NCBI RefSeq assembly: GCF_024213555.1
Contig: NZ_JANAVO010000001.1
Span: 2,480,001 to 2,544,000 of the forward strand
Reading direction: 5' to 3'
DNA length: 64,000 nucleotides
From: Allokutzneria sp. A3M-2-11 16
GTDB lineage: Bacteria > Actinomycetota > Actinomycetes > Mycobacteriales > Pseudonocardiaceae
A model generated the notes under the pieces. The model did not search any database. It was not told where the DNA came from and was given only the letters and a program-made list of their open reading frames with translations. A program made the position numbers and the translations under genes. This document shows, one piece after another, positions 21,145 to 30,493 of this stretch (within the stretch, counting starts at the first letter, position 1; the number at the start of each line of letters is the position of its first letter).

Positions 21145-22434
21145 ATGAGGCTGAGGCGGCTACTGGTGATCGGCGCGGTCGGCGCCCTCGCGCTCTCGGG
21201 CTGTGCTCCGGTGCAGTCGACCTCGCAGTCCAGCGGCACCGACGAGAAGTCCGGCACGCTGCGCGTCTGGCTGTTCGACGAGGTCAACCGCGCGCCCAAG
21301 GAGGCCGTGGTCGCCGAAGCGGTCAAGGAGTTCGAGACGCGCAATTCCGGGGTCAAGGTCGACGTCCAGTACATCCAGATCGCCTCGCGGGCCGAGCGCT
21401 TCAAGGCCGCGTTCAGCGACGCGAAGAGCGCGCCGGACGTCGCGGAGTTCGGCAACACCGATCTCGCGGGGTACGTGGCCTCGGGTGGCTTCACCGATCT
21501 GACCGCCGATGTCGCCGCCTGGCCGGAGGGCAAGGACCTCAACTCCTCGGTGCTGGAGACCGGCAAGGTGAACGGCAAGGTCTACGGCGTGCCGTGGTTC
21601 GTCGGCCTGCGCGCCCTGTACTACCGCACCGACGTGTTCGCCGAGCTGGGCGTGCAGCCGCCGAAGACCATCGAGGAGATCGCTCCGCTCGCACGCAGGA
21701 TCAGGCAGGCGAAGCCGGACCTGTACGGCATTTCGGTCGGCGGCAAGTACACCTACGCGATGCTACCGTTCGTCTGGGCTGCCGGCGGGGACATCGCCAA
21801 ACAGGACAACGGAAAGTGGTCCTCCACTGTGGACAGTCCGCAGAGCAGGGCCGGGATCACCCGCTACACCGAGCTGCTCAAGGACGACATCTGCCCGCCC
21901 GCGCAGTGCGCGCAGAACGGCGGTGACGCCAGCGTGCAGCAGTTCGTCTCCGGCAAGGCCGCGATGACCATCGGCGGGAACTTCAACCGCCAGGCCGTGG
22001 AAGCCGGTGCCGCGAAGGGCAAGTACGCGGTGATCCCGTTGCCCGGCAACGCCGAGGGCTCCGTCGCTCCCGCGTTCGCCGGTGGCAACCTGCTCGGCGT
22101 GCTCAAGTCCACGCCGCGGCGCACCCTGGCCAAGGAGTTCATGCAGCTGCTGGGCGGCAAGCAGTACCAGGAGAAGCTGTACCGGGCCATGGGCAACCTG
22201 CCGACCTTCTCCGACCTCCAGCGCACGCTCGGCGCCAACGACCCGTTCGTGAAGCCGTTCATCACCACCTCGGAGGCCGGAACCAGGTTCGTTCCCGCGA
22301 CCCCGGCCTGGGCGAAGATCGACGCGCAGGCGGTGCTGCCCAACATGATCCAGCAGGTGATCACCGGCGCGCAGTCGGTCGACCAGGCCAGCTCGGCTGC
22401 GGCGCAGCTGATGAACTCGGCGTTCACCTCCTAG
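21145..22434 (+). CDS. Sugar ABC transporter substrate-binding lipoprotein
   Basis: A 429-residue extracytoplasmic solute-binding protein (family 1) with a lipobox LALSGC near residue 22. Typical features are LRVWLFDEVNRAP, a GKVYGVPWFVGLRALYYRTD segment and AAMTIGGNF. It should deliver an oligosaccharide to the two permeases downstream. Because the operon ends in a beta-N-acetylhexosaminidase, N,N'-diacetylchitobiose or a related amino sugar is the likely ligand (inference, by analogy with the Streptomyces DasABC system). It starts after ACGGAGG. Confidence 0.9.
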   Translation: MRLRRLLVIGAVGALALSGCAPVQSTSQSSGTDEKSGTLRVWLFDEVNRAPKEAVVAEAVKEFETRNSGVKVDVQYIQIASRAERFKAAFSDAKSAPDVAEFGNTDLAGYVASGGFTDLTADVAAWPEGKDLNSSVLETGKVNGKVYGVPWFVGLRALYYRTDVFAELGVQPPKTIEEIAPLARRIRQAKPDLYGISVGGKYTYAMLPFVWAAGGDIAKQDNGKWSSTVDSPQSRAGITRYTELLKDDICPPAQCAQNGGDASVQQFVSGKAAMTIGGNFNRQAVEAGAAKGKYAVIPLPGNAEGSVAPAFAGGNLLGVLKSTPRRTLAKEFMQLLGGKQYQEKLYRAMGNLPTFSDLQRTLGANDPFVKPFITTSEAGTRFVPATPAWAKIDAQAVLPNMIQQVITGAQSVDQASSAAAQLMNSAFTS

Positions 22435-22443
22435 GCGGCTCCG

Positions 22444-23400
22444 GTGACACAACAGGTCATGGTGGCCGAGCCGGTGCGCGAAGTGCCTGCCCGGCAAGGA
22501 AAGCGACGCGGCGACGGCTGGGCGGCGGCCAGGTACCTCGCGCCCACCCTGCTGATCCTGGTCGGCCTGCTCGGCTACCCGCTCTACCAGCTGGTGCTGA
22601 TCTCGCTCTACGACTACGGCCAGGAGCAGGCCAGCGGCGGGGCGCCGTTGGAGTTCCTCGGCCTCGGCAACTACCAGAAGCTCTTCGGTGACCCCCAGTT
22701 CTGGACCGTGCTCACGCAGACCGTGGGGTTCGCGGCGGTCTGCGTGATCGGCACGCTGTTCGTCGGGGGAGCGCTGGCGATGCTCGCGTCGCGGGTGCGC
22801 GCGGTGCCGAGGATGATCCTGTTCCTCGCCGCGCTCGGTGCGTGGGCGACCCCGGCGGTCGCGGGATCGACGGTCTGGATGTTCCTCTTCGACACCGATT
22901 TCGGTCTGGTCAACGAGGTATTGGTCGGCCTCGGCTTCGACGGCATGGCCGACTACTCGTGGACCTACGACAAGTTCGTCGCGTTCGGACTCGTTGCGGC
23001 ACAGGTGATCTGGTGCTCGTTCCCGTTCGTGATGGTCACGCTGTACGCGGGCATCATCGCGATCCCGAAGGAGATCCTGGAAGCTGCCGCGCTGGACGGA
23101 GCTTCGACCGTGCGCACGCTGCGGACGGTGATCCTGCCGCTGCTGCGCCCGCTGTTGGTGATCGTGACGATCCAGTCGATCATCTGGGACTTCAAGATCT
23201 TCACCCAGATCTACGTGATGACCGGCGGGGGCGGCGTCGCGGGCAACAACCTGGTGCTCAACGTCTACGCGTACCAGAAGGCGTTCGCCGCGTCCGAGTA
23301 CGGCATGGGCTCAGCGATCGGAGTCGTGATGACGTTGCTGCTGCTCGCGGTGACCGCGGTGTACCTGCGGGCGCTGCGCAGGTCGGGGGAGCCGCTGTGA
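22444..23400 (+). CDS. Sugar ABC transporter permease (MalF type)
   Basis: A 318-residue inner-membrane permease with six predicted helices. The cytoplasmic EAA loop is clear (EILEAAALDGASTVRTLRTVILPLLRP region, with AAALDGA). The start is GTG, or possibly the ATG five codons in; both have weak ribosome binding sites. It lies nine bases after the binding-protein stop and overlaps the next permease by four bases. Confidence 0.92.
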   Translation: MTQQVMVAEPVREVPARQGKRRGDGWAAARYLAPTLLILVGLLGYPLYQLVLISLYDYGQEQASGGAPLEFLGLGNYQKLFGDPQFWTVLTQTVGFAAVCVIGTLFVGGALAMLASRVRAVPRMILFLAALGAWATPAVAGSTVWMFLFDTDFGLVNEVLVGLGFDGMADYSWTYDKFVAFGLVAAQVIWCSFPFVMVTLYAGIIAIPKEILEAAALDGASTVRTLRTVILPLLRPLLVIVTIQSIIWDFKIFTQIYVMTGGGGVAGNNLVLNVYAYQKAFAASEYGMGSAIGVVMTLLLLAVTAVYLRALRRSGEPL

Positions 23401-24239
23401 AACGTCCACACAGGACGGTCGCCGAGATCGTCACAGTGCTGATCGCCGCCGTGGTCGCCTTCCCGCTGTACTGGATGGTGCTGACGGCGCTCAAGCCGGA
23501 GGGCGAGGTGCTCTCCACCTCTCCCCGACCGTGGACGCTCGCCCCGACCCTGGACAGCTTCCGCCGGGTGCTCGACGTGCAGAACTTCGGGCGGTACTTC
23601 CTCAACAGCGTCGTGGTAGCGCTGATCGTGGTGTTCTTCGCGCTGCTGTGCGCCTTCCTGGCCGCGATCGCGTTGACCAGGTTCCGCTTCCGGGGCCGCA
23701 CGGTGTTGCTGGTGATGCTGCTGGTCGCGCAGATGGCCCCAGTCGAGGCGTTGACCATCCCGCTGTTCTTCGTCATGCGGTCGGTTGGGGACGTCGCGCC
23801 GGTGTTCGGGCTGAACCACCTCGGCTCGCTGGTGCTGGTGCACCTGGCGTTCGGCCTGCCGTTCGCGATCTGGATGCTGCGGGGGTTCGTCGCGGCGGTG
23901 CCGGTGGAACTGGAGGAGGCGGCCACCCTCGACGGTGCCAGCCGGTTCCGGTTCACCTGGCAGGTGCTGTTCCCCTTGGTGGCGCCGGGTCTGGTCGCGA
24001 CGAGCGTGCTGTCGTTCATCCACGCGTGGAACGACTTCCTCTTCGCCAAGACCTTCATCATCTCGGCTTCGGAGCAGCAGACCCTGCCACTGGGCATCCT
24101 GGCGTTCTTCAAACCCGACCAGAACGATTGGGGCGCGATCATGGCGGGTTCCACCCTGATGACGATCCCGGTGCTGATCTTCTTCGTGTTCGTGCAACGA
24201 CGACTGGTCTCCGGCCTCGCCGGGGCCGTGAAGGGGTGA
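23397..24239 (+). CDS. Sugar ABC transporter permease (MalG type)
   Basis: A 280-residue partner permease with six helices and the EAA motif (ELEEAATLDGASRFRFTW). Its GTG start is inside the previous stop (GTGA), and its own stop overlaps the next gene, so the operon is tightly coupled. No ATP-binding subunit gene is in the operon. In actinomycetes a shared MsiK-type ATPase encoded elsewhere usually powers such CUT1 importers. Confidence 0.92.
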   Translation: MKRPHRTVAEIVTVLIAAVVAFPLYWMVLTALKPEGEVLSTSPRPWTLAPTLDSFRRVLDVQNFGRYFLNSVVVALIVVFFALLCAFLAAIALTRFRFRGRTVLLVMLLVAQMAPVEALTIPLFFVMRSVGDVAPVFGLNHLGSLVLVHLAFGLPFAIWMLRGFVAAVPVELEEAATLDGASRFRFTWQVLFPLVAPGLVATSVLSFIHAWNDFLFAKTFIISASEQQTLPLGILAFFKPDQNDWGAIMAGSTLMTIPVLIFFVFVQRRLVSGLAGAVKG

Positions 24240-25810
24240 GCGTGTTGTCGCCGTTCGACGTCCTGCTGCCGCGTCCGGCCGAGGTCGCCGCCACCGACGG
24301 GGTTTTCCCGCTCGGCCGGGCGACGGCCCTGGTCGGCTCGCTGCCCGCGGTGGAGTGGCTTCGCACCGAACTCCGCGCGGCCACGGGCTTTCCGCTGACC
24401 GAATCCGGCTCCGCGCTGATCGCGTTCGCCCTGGACGCGTCGCTTCCTGCCGAGGGCTACCGCCTGGAGATCACGCCGACAGCGGTCCGGGCCTTCGCCG
24501 GTGACGAGACCGGGGCGCTCTACGCGGCGCAGAGCCTGCGCCAACTCCTCGGCCCAGCCGCCTTCCGCCGCTCTCCTGTCCACAGTGGACTGTGGCAGCT
24601 GCCCTGTGGCACCGTGCTCGACCGCCCGCGCTTCGGCTGGCGTGGCTGCCTTCTCGACGTGGCCAGGCACTTCCTGCCGCGCTCGGACTTGTTCCGGTTC
24701 CTCGACCTGATGGCGGCGCACAAGCTCAACGTGCTGCACCTGCACCTGACCGACGACCAGGGCTGGCGCATGGAGATCGAGCGCTACCCCAAGCTCACCT
24801 CCGTCGGCGCCTGGCGCGAGCGGTCCACGGTCGGCCACGGCAGCGTCGGCGCGCTCGACGACCGTCCGCACGGCGGTTACTACACGAAGGACGACCTGCG
24901 CGAGATCGTCGCCTACGCGGGTGCGCGAGGGATCACCGTCGTGCCGGAGATCGACGTTCCGGGGCACACGCAGGCGGCCATCGCCGCGTACCCGGAGCTC
25001 GGCAACACCGACGCGCAGCTGGGCGTGTGGACCGGCTGGGGCATCAACCCCAACGTGGTCAACGTGTCCGACGAATCCGTGAAGTTCTTCCGCGCCGTGT
25101 TCGACGAGGTGGTCGAGGTCTTCCCCTCGGAGATCATCTGCGTCGGCGGCGACGAGGTGCCCCTCAGCCAGTGGCGGGAGAGCCCGCAGGCGCAGGCGCG
25201 CATGGCCGAGCAGGGCCTGACGACCGAGGCGCAGCTGCACGGCTGGTTCATCAGGCAGATGGCCGTGCACCTGGCCGACCGCGGCAGGCGGATCATCGGC
25301 TGGGACGAGATCGCCGAGGTCGGCGACCTGCCTCCGGGCGCGATCGTGGCGTCCTGGCGCGGCGAACAGGCCGGGGTGGACGCGGCCCGCGCGGGTCACC
25401 AGGTCGTCATGTGCCCCGAGCAGCACGTCTACCTGGATCACCGGCAGGCCGATCATCCCGATGAGCCGATCCCGGTCGGCTATCTGCGGACCCTCGCCGA
25501 CGTCTACGCCTATGAGCCGGTCCCCGCGGGCCTGGGCGCGGACGCGGCGACCCGGGTCCTCGGTGCACAGGCACAGCTGTGGACCGAGCACCTGGACACG
25601 CCGAGGCGGTTGGACTACGCCGCCTTCCCGCGCCTGTCGGCGTTCGCGGAGGTGGTCTGGAGCCCGGCGGAACGCGACCCCGAGGCGTTCCTGCGCAGGC
25701 TCACCGAACACCACCTGCCCAGGCTGGACGCGCTGGGCGTGGAGTACCGGCCGCTGGCGGGCCCGCACCCGTGGCAGACCCGCCCGGGCGTGCCGGGACT
25801 GCCGAGGTAG
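24236..25810 (+). CDS. Beta-N-acetylhexosaminidase (GH20)
   Basis: Cleaves terminal N-acetylhexosamine from chitobiose or similar substrates through substrate-assisted catalysis. The 524-residue chain has an N-terminal GH20b domain (about 1-125) and the catalytic barrel: GWRGCLLDVARHF, HLHLTDDQGWRMEI, and the Asp-Glu catalytic pair at about 306-307 in VGGDEVP. No signal peptide or lipobox is present, so it should work inside the cell on imported sugar. The GTG start overlaps the permease stop by four bases. Confidence 0.93.
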   Translation: MSVLSPFDVLLPRPAEVAATDGVFPLGRATALVGSLPAVEWLRTELRAATGFPLTESGSALIAFALDASLPAEGYRLEITPTAVRAFAGDETGALYAAQSLRQLLGPAAFRRSPVHSGLWQLPCGTVLDRPRFGWRGCLLDVARHFLPRSDLFRFLDLMAAHKLNVLHLHLTDDQGWRMEIERYPKLTSVGAWRERSTVGHGSVGALDDRPHGGYYTKDDLREIVAYAGARGITVVPEIDVPGHTQAAIAAYPELGNTDAQLGVWTGWGINPNVVNVSDESVKFFRAVFDEVVEVFPSEIICVGGDEVPLSQWRESPQAQARMAEQGLTTEAQLHGWFIRQMAVHLADRGRRIIGWDEIAEVGDLPPGAIVASWRGEQAGVDAARAGHQVVMCPEQHVYLDHRQADHPDEPIPVGYLRTLADVYAYEPVPAGLGADAATRVLGAQAQLWTEHLDTPRRLDYAAFPRLSAFAEVVWSPAERDPEAFLRRLTEHHLPRLDALGVEYRPLAGPHPWQTRPGVPGLPR

Positions 25811-25859
25811 GTGCGGGACCCTCCGGCGAGGGTGCCGGGGGCTGCCACCCCCGGCTCAA

Positions 25860-25908
25860 CGCCGAGACCGCGGAGCGCAGGCGCTAACAGGCGTCCGCGG
25901 TCCCGGCG
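25860..25908. terminator. Hairpin between GH20 and PspC genes
   Basis: A 15-bp stem with one mismatch (CGCCGAGACCGCGGA against TCCGCGGTCCCGGCG) and a 19-base loop, between two convergent genes; it can serve both. Confidence 0.7.
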
Positions 25909-25925
25909 TCGAGTTCGTGACGTGT

Positions 25926-26150
25926 TCAGGCGTCCTCGGGCATGAGGATCCAGCAGACGAGGTAGAGCACCGCGCCCGTGCCGAAGCCGAGCAGGGTCGC
26001 CGCGACGAGCAGGATGCGCAGGAGCGCGGCATCCACGTTGAGGACCCTGGCGACGCCGCCGCACACACCCGCGACCATCCGGTCGGTACGGCTGCGGCGG
26101 AACCGGCGGACCGAGCTCCCGGACTGGTTGGTGGTGTCGGTGTCGAACAT
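25926..26150 (-). CDS. PspC domain membrane protein
   Basis: A 74-residue protein with a PspC domain: RSRTDRMVAGVCGGVARVLNVD, an amphipathic or membrane helix LLRILLVAATLLG, and a second segment ending LYLVCWILMPED. PspC proteins sense or respond to envelope stress. It is stand-alone, without pspA nearby. Confidence 0.9.
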   Translation of the reverse strand: MFDTDTTNQSGSSVRRFRRSRTDRMVAGVCGGVARVLNVDAALLRILLVAATLLGFGTGAVLYLVCWILMPEDA

Positions 26151-26237
26151 GACTCCACTGTCGCCGGAACACGGGCCGCGGACATCGGGGTGCCCCCGGA
26201 AACCAACCCGGAGCGACCCCTGAGCGTCCTGTAGACA

Positions 26238-27392
26238 ATGCCCATGACATCCAGGGGGAGCCGGACGCCCCGCATCGCCGCGGCCGCGCTGTGCGTGGTC
26301 GTGCTCGCGGCGTGTTCGCCGGAGACGACCCCGCCGCCAGCACCTTCGTCCGCCCCGGCCAGTTCCGGGGCCGGAACGCCGTCGTCATCGCGCCCGGACG
26401 CCTCGTTCATCGTGGCCGCGACGGGGGACGTGCTCATCCATCCCGAGCTGACCACCCAGGCGACCGAGGACGGCAAGGGACGCCGTGACTACGGCCCCCT
26501 GCTGGCGGGCGTGAAGCGGGCGATCTCCGACGCGGACCTGGCGATCTGCCACCTGGAAGTGCCGATAGCCTCGGCGGGCGGTCCGTTCAAGGGCTATCCC
26601 AACTTCAGCGCGCCACCCGAGGTCACCAAGGGCCTCGCCGACACCGGCTACGACGCCTGCTCGACGGCCTCCAACCACACCATCGACCAGGGCGCGGCAG
26701 GCGTGGCCCGCACCCTCGACGCGTTGGACTCGGCCGGTATCGCGCACACCGGCTCGGCCCGCTCCGCTGCGGAGGCGGCCAAACCCAGGGTGCTCGACGT
26801 GCACGGCGTGAAGGTCGGCCACGTGTCGTTCACCTTCGGGTTCAACGGCATCCCGGTGCCCGCGGACAAGCCGTGGCTGTCCAACAAGCTCGACGCCACC
26901 GCGGTGCTCACCGCCGCCCGCGCCGCGAAGGCCGCGGGTGCCGAGGTCGTTCTCGCCAGCCTGCACTGGGGCACGGAGTTCAAGCACGAGCCGACGTCGG
27001 AGCAGAAGCAGCTCGCCCGCAAGATCCTCGGTGATCCGGCCGTGGATCTGATCATCGGGCACCACGCGCACGTCGTGCAGCCGTTCGAGAAGATCGGTGA
27101 CAAGTGGGTGGCCTACGGCCTCGGCAACCACATCGCCAAGCACGCGGAACCGCGTGGCGTGAGCGAAGAGGGTGCCATCGCCCGGTTCACCTTCGTCCGC
27201 GAGGGAACGAAGTGGAAGGTCGGGACCGCCGAGTTCCTGCCTACGCTGGTCGAGCTCGGTCCGCCGATCCGTTTGCTGGACCTCACCACGGCGCCCGCGT
27301 CGACGCGGAACAAGGAAGCCGTCACCCGCACCGAACGCGTCGTCCGGAGCCTTGGCGCGAACAAGGAGACCCTGACCCGCCCAGGAAGCTGA
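26238..27392 (+). CDS. CapA-like (PGA_cap) lipoprotein
   Basis: A 384-residue lipoprotein with signal and lipobox VLAACS near residue 25, a Pro/Ser linker to about residue 52, then a calcineurin-like CapA fold: AATGDVLIHPE, CHLEVPI, TASNHTIDQG, LHWGTEF and IIGHHAHVVQ. The metal-binding His and Asp residues of the phosphoesterase-like fold are retained. CapA proteins act in poly-gamma-glutamate export, but no capBC synthetase genes are present, so the substrate is unknown. The start could be either of two in-frame ATGs (26238 or 26244); neither has a good ribosome binding site. Confidence 0.85.
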   Translation: MPMTSRGSRTPRIAAAALCVVVLAACSPETTPPPAPSSAPASSGAGTPSSSRPDASFIVAATGDVLIHPELTTQATEDGKGRRDYGPLLAGVKRAISDADLAICHLEVPIASAGGPFKGYPNFSAPPEVTKGLADTGYDACSTASNHTIDQGAAGVARTLDALDSAGIAHTGSARSAAEAAKPRVLDVHGVKVGHVSFTFGFNGIPVPADKPWLSNKLDATAVLTAARAAKAAGAEVVLASLHWGTEFKHEPTSEQKQLARKILGDPAVDLIIGHHAHVVQPFEKIGDKWVAYGLGNHIAKHAEPRGVSEEGAIARFTFVREGTKWKVGTAEFLPTLVELGPPIRLLDLTTAPASTRNKEAVTRTERVVRSLGANKETLTRPGS

Positions 27393-27713
27393 CCAAGATC
27401 CGCTCTCGCGATCTCGCTATTCGGTTGTGGGGCAAGGCAATGCCGACCACCTCCCGGTCTCGTTGGTGCTTCCAGCCTGACCGGGAGGCAGCGTCCGGAC
27501 AAGCCGCTCCCGGCGATCTGTGGACAACTCAGCCGATGTGGACAACTCAGCCGCACCTGGTCGCTTCGTCCGCATCACTGTCAGATCCGTATGGGACAAT
27601 GGAAAGTAGGGGAGGGGGCATACCCACCCATAGGTATCCGCCCCGTCCAGGACTCCCTGCGGCCCAGCTGTCGCTCGGTTTCTCGTGGTTGCCGGTGAAC
27701 GACGGGAGCCAGA
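27393..27713. other. Gene-free gap between convergent capA-like and menC genes
   Basis: No credible gene is seen. The stretch is moderately less GC-rich than its neighbours and contains two tandem copies of an 18-base unit, TGTGGACAACTCAGCCGA, at 27519-27553. No clear terminator stem was found. Confidence 0.6.
27519..27553. repeat. Two tandem copies of an 18-bp unit
   Basis: TGTGGACAACTCAGCCG recurs exactly at 27519 and 27537, 18 bp apart. It lies in the gap between convergent genes, with no known function. Confidence 0.8.
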
Positions 27714-28667
27714 TCAGCCCAGCAATGCGGCGACGCGGTCCAAACGTGCGAGCCAGCGGCGCTCGGTCTCCGGATCGGCGCGCACCCCGTCCAGCAGCGT
27801 TGGTTCGGCGGGGCGCGGCGGGACCGGCAGAAAACCAGCCGCCGGGCGAAGGGAATCCTCGGTGACGTCTGCGGTGAACAGGGAGATCGTCCCTAGCCCG
27901 CAAGCGAAATCCAGCGAAGGGAGCGCGGCGGCCAAAGCGAGCTGAACGGCCAGGCCGACGCTGGACTCCAACGCGGAGGACACCACGCAGGGCAACCCGC
28001 ACGCCTCGGCGACCTCAAGCGCGCGGCGAGCACCGCCGAGCGGAGTCGCCTTCAGCACCGCGACATCGGCGGCACCCGCGACCGCGACCTTCATGGGGTC
28101 CGAAGCGCGCCTGATCGACTCGTCTGCTGCGATCCGGACGTCCACGCGCTTCCGCACCGCGGCCAACTCCGGCAGGGACGGACACGGCTGCTCCACGTAC
28201 TCCAGCCCGCCCGCGGCGCGGTCCAACGCGCGGATCGCGGTCACCGCGTCGTCGACCGACCACACCGCGTTGGCGTCGACGCGGATCGCACCCGACGGGC
28301 CGAGAGCGGATCGCACAGCGGAAACCCGCTCACAATCGTCCACAATGGACTGACCGGGCTCGGCGACCTTCACCTTGGCGGTCGAGCAACCGGAAGCCGC
28401 CGCGATCTCGAAAGCACGCGCGGCGGACACCGCGGGAACGGTGCAGTTGACCGGAATCCGCGATCGTACGGGGTCAGGCCACGAGCCCGAGCACGCCTCA
28501 AGAGCCGCTGCGAGCCAGGGAACGGATTCCGAATCGGAGTAGTCCTCGAACGCGCAGAACTCCCCGAAACCCGACGCGCCCTCCAACAACACTCCGTGCC
28601 GAACAGTGATGCCGCGGAAGCGGTTCCGCAGCGGCAGCGCGTAAACGCCGACCACCGAGAACGACAT
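27714..28667 (-). CDS. menC: o-Succinylbenzoate synthase
   Basis: Enolase-superfamily dehydratase in menaquinone synthesis (SHCHC to o-succinylbenzoate). The 317-residue product retains the catalytic lysine segment STAKVKV, metal ligands in VDANAVW, YVEQPC and AADES, and the second lysine in VLKATPLGG. It starts three bases after the XPB helicase stop, so the two are co-transcribed. No other men genes are in the window. Confidence 0.92.
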   Translation of the reverse strand: MSFSVVGVYALPLRNRFRGITVRHGVLLEGASGFGEFCAFEDYSDSESVPWLAAALEACSGSWPDPVRSRIPVNCTVPAVSAARAFEIAAASGCSTAKVKVAEPGQSIVDDCERVSAVRSALGPSGAIRVDANAVWSVDDAVTAIRALDRAAGGLEYVEQPCPSLPELAAVRKRVDVRIAADESIRRASDPMKVAVAGAADVAVLKATPLGGARRALEVAEACGLPCVVSSALESSVGLAVQLALAAALPSLDFACGLGTISLFTADVTEDSLRPAAGFLPVPPRPAEPTLLDGVRADPETERRWLARLDRVAALLG

Positions 28668-28670
28668 GCC

Positions 28671-30332
28671 TCAGCCGATTTCGGGCAGCGCGGGGCCGAG
28701 CAGGTCGTCGGCGTCCACGATCCGGTAGGCGTAGCCCTGCTCGGCGAGGAACCGCTGCCGGTGCGCCGCGTACTCGGTGTCCAGCGTGTCCCGCGAGACC
28801 ACCGAGTAGAAGTGCGCCTGGCGGCCGTCTCCCTTGGGGCGCAACAACCTTCCGAGCCGCTGCGCTTCCTCCTGGCGGGAGCCGAACGTGCCGGAGACCT
28901 GCACGGCGATCGACGCCTCCGGCAGGTCGATGGAGAAGTTCGCGACCTTGGACACGACCAGCGTGCTGATCTCCCCGCGCCGGAAAGCGTCGAAGAGCTG
29001 CTCGCGCTCCTTGTTCTTCGTGGAGCCCTGGATGATCGGCGCGTTCAACGCCTCCCCGAGCGTCTCCAGCTGGTCGAGGTACGCGCCGATCACCAGCGTC
29101 GGTTCGCCCGGGTGACGATCGAGGATCGCTTGCACCACAGGCAGTTTCGTCCGCGCGGTGGAGCAGAGCTTGTACCGGTCCTCGGCCTCGGCGGTCGCGT
29201 ACTCCAGCCGCTCGTTCTCCGTCAGGGTGACCCGCACCTCGACGCAGTCGGCGGGCGCGATCCACCCCTGCGCCTCGATGTCCTTCCACGGCGCGTCGTA
29301 GCGCTTCGGGCCGATCAGCGAGAACACGTCGCCCTCGCGGCCGTCCTCGCGGACCAGGGTCGCGGTCAGCCCGAGCCGCCGCCTCGACTGGAGGTCGGCG
29401 GTCATCCGGAAGACCGGGGCGGGCAGCAGGTGCACCTCGTCGTAGACCACCAGGCCCCAGTCGCGGGAGTCGAAGAGCTCGAGGTGCCGGTACTCGCCCT
29501 TGGTCTTGCGGGTGATCACCTGGTAGGTCGCGATGGTGACCGGGCGGATCTCCTTGCGCTCACCGGAGTACTCGCCGATCTCCTCCTCGGTCAGCGAGGT
29601 CCGCGCGATCAGCTCGCGCTTCCACTGCCTGCCCGCGACGGTGTTGGTGACCAGGATCAGCGTGGTCGCCTGCGCCTCGGCCATCGCGGCCGCGCCGACC
29701 ATCGTCTTGCCCGCGCCGCAGGGCAGCACGATCACCCCGGAGCCGCCCGCCCAGAACGCCTGCGCCGCCATCCGCTGGTAGTCGCGCAGCGCCCATCCCT
29801 TCTCCTCCAAGGAGATCGGGTGCGCCTCGCCGTCCACGTAGCCCGCGAGGTCCTCGGCGGGCCAGCCGATCTTGAGCAGCATCTGCTTGAGCCGCCCGCG
29901 TTCGCTCGGGTGCACGACCACCGTGTCGTCGTCGATCCGCGCGCCGAGCATGGGTGCGATCTTCTTGTGGCGCAGCACCTCTTCGAGCACCGCGCGGTCC
30001 AGCGAGTGCATCGTCAGCCCGTGCGCGGGGTGGTTCGTCAGCTGCAGCCGCCCGAACCGCCCCATCGTGTCGACGATGTCGACCAGCAGCGGTTGCGGGA
30101 CGGAGTACCTGGAGTAGCGGACCAGCGCGTCGACGACCTGCTCGGCGTCGTGCCCCGCGGCGCGCGCGTTCCACAGCGCCAGCGGTGTGACGCGGTAGGT
30201 GTGCACGTGCTCCGGCGCGCGCTCCAGCTCCGCGAACGGCGCGATGGCGATGCGCGCGTCCCCCGCGGCCGGGTGGTCGACCTCGAGCAACAGGGTCTTG
30301 TCGGACTGGACGATGAGTGGTCCGTCGGTCAC
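28671..30332 (-). CDS. XPB-type DNA repair helicase
   Basis: A bacterial homologue of the TFIIH helicase XPB/ERCC3, a 3'-5' SF2 DNA translocase. In 553 residues: an N-terminal damage-recognition-like region (about 1-170), PCGAGKT (204-210), DEVH (298-301), GLTATLVRED (321-330, including the XPB-specific RED motif) and the C-terminal helicase lobe with QRLGRLLRP. The GTG start was chosen because GAGGAG lies upstream and homologues begin DGPLIVQSDKTLLLEV. In M. tuberculosis (Rv0861c) the neighbour is a helicase-associated-domain protein; here that partner lies 14 kb away at 44.7 kb. Confidence 0.94.
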   Translation of the reverse strand: MTDGPLIVQSDKTLLLEVDHPAAGDARIAIAPFAELERAPEHVHTYRVTPLALWNARAAGHDAEQVVDALVRYSRYSVPQPLLVDIVDTMGRFGRLQLTNHPAHGLTMHSLDRAVLEEVLRHKKIAPMLGARIDDDTVVVHPSERGRLKQMLLKIGWPAEDLAGYVDGEAHPISLEEKGWALRDYQRMAAQAFWAGGSGVIVLPCGAGKTMVGAAAMAEAQATTLILVTNTVAGRQWKRELIARTSLTEEEIGEYSGERKEIRPVTIATYQVITRKTKGEYRHLELFDSRDWGLVVYDEVHLLPAPVFRMTADLQSRRRLGLTATLVREDGREGDVFSLIGPKRYDAPWKDIEAQGWIAPADCVEVRVTLTENERLEYATAEAEDRYKLCSTARTKLPVVQAILDRHPGEPTLVIGAYLDQLETLGEALNAPIIQGSTKNKEREQLFDAFRRGEISTLVVSKVANFSIDLPEASIAVQVSGTFGSRQEEAQRLGRLLRPKGDGRQAHFYSVVSRDTLDTEYAAHRQRFLAEQGYAYRIVDADDLLGPALPEIG

Positions 30333-30493
30333 AGTTCGTGCACTCCTCGCGTTCGCACTCCGTACCCCAAGTGTTGCACCGTAGAAGCAAGCCGCGACAC
30401 GCGCGCCGTATTCCTCCCTGCCCCTGGTCACCCGACAGGGCTACATTGTTCACCCGCTGTCACAGACGCCACGGGGACGAAAGAGGACTGACG

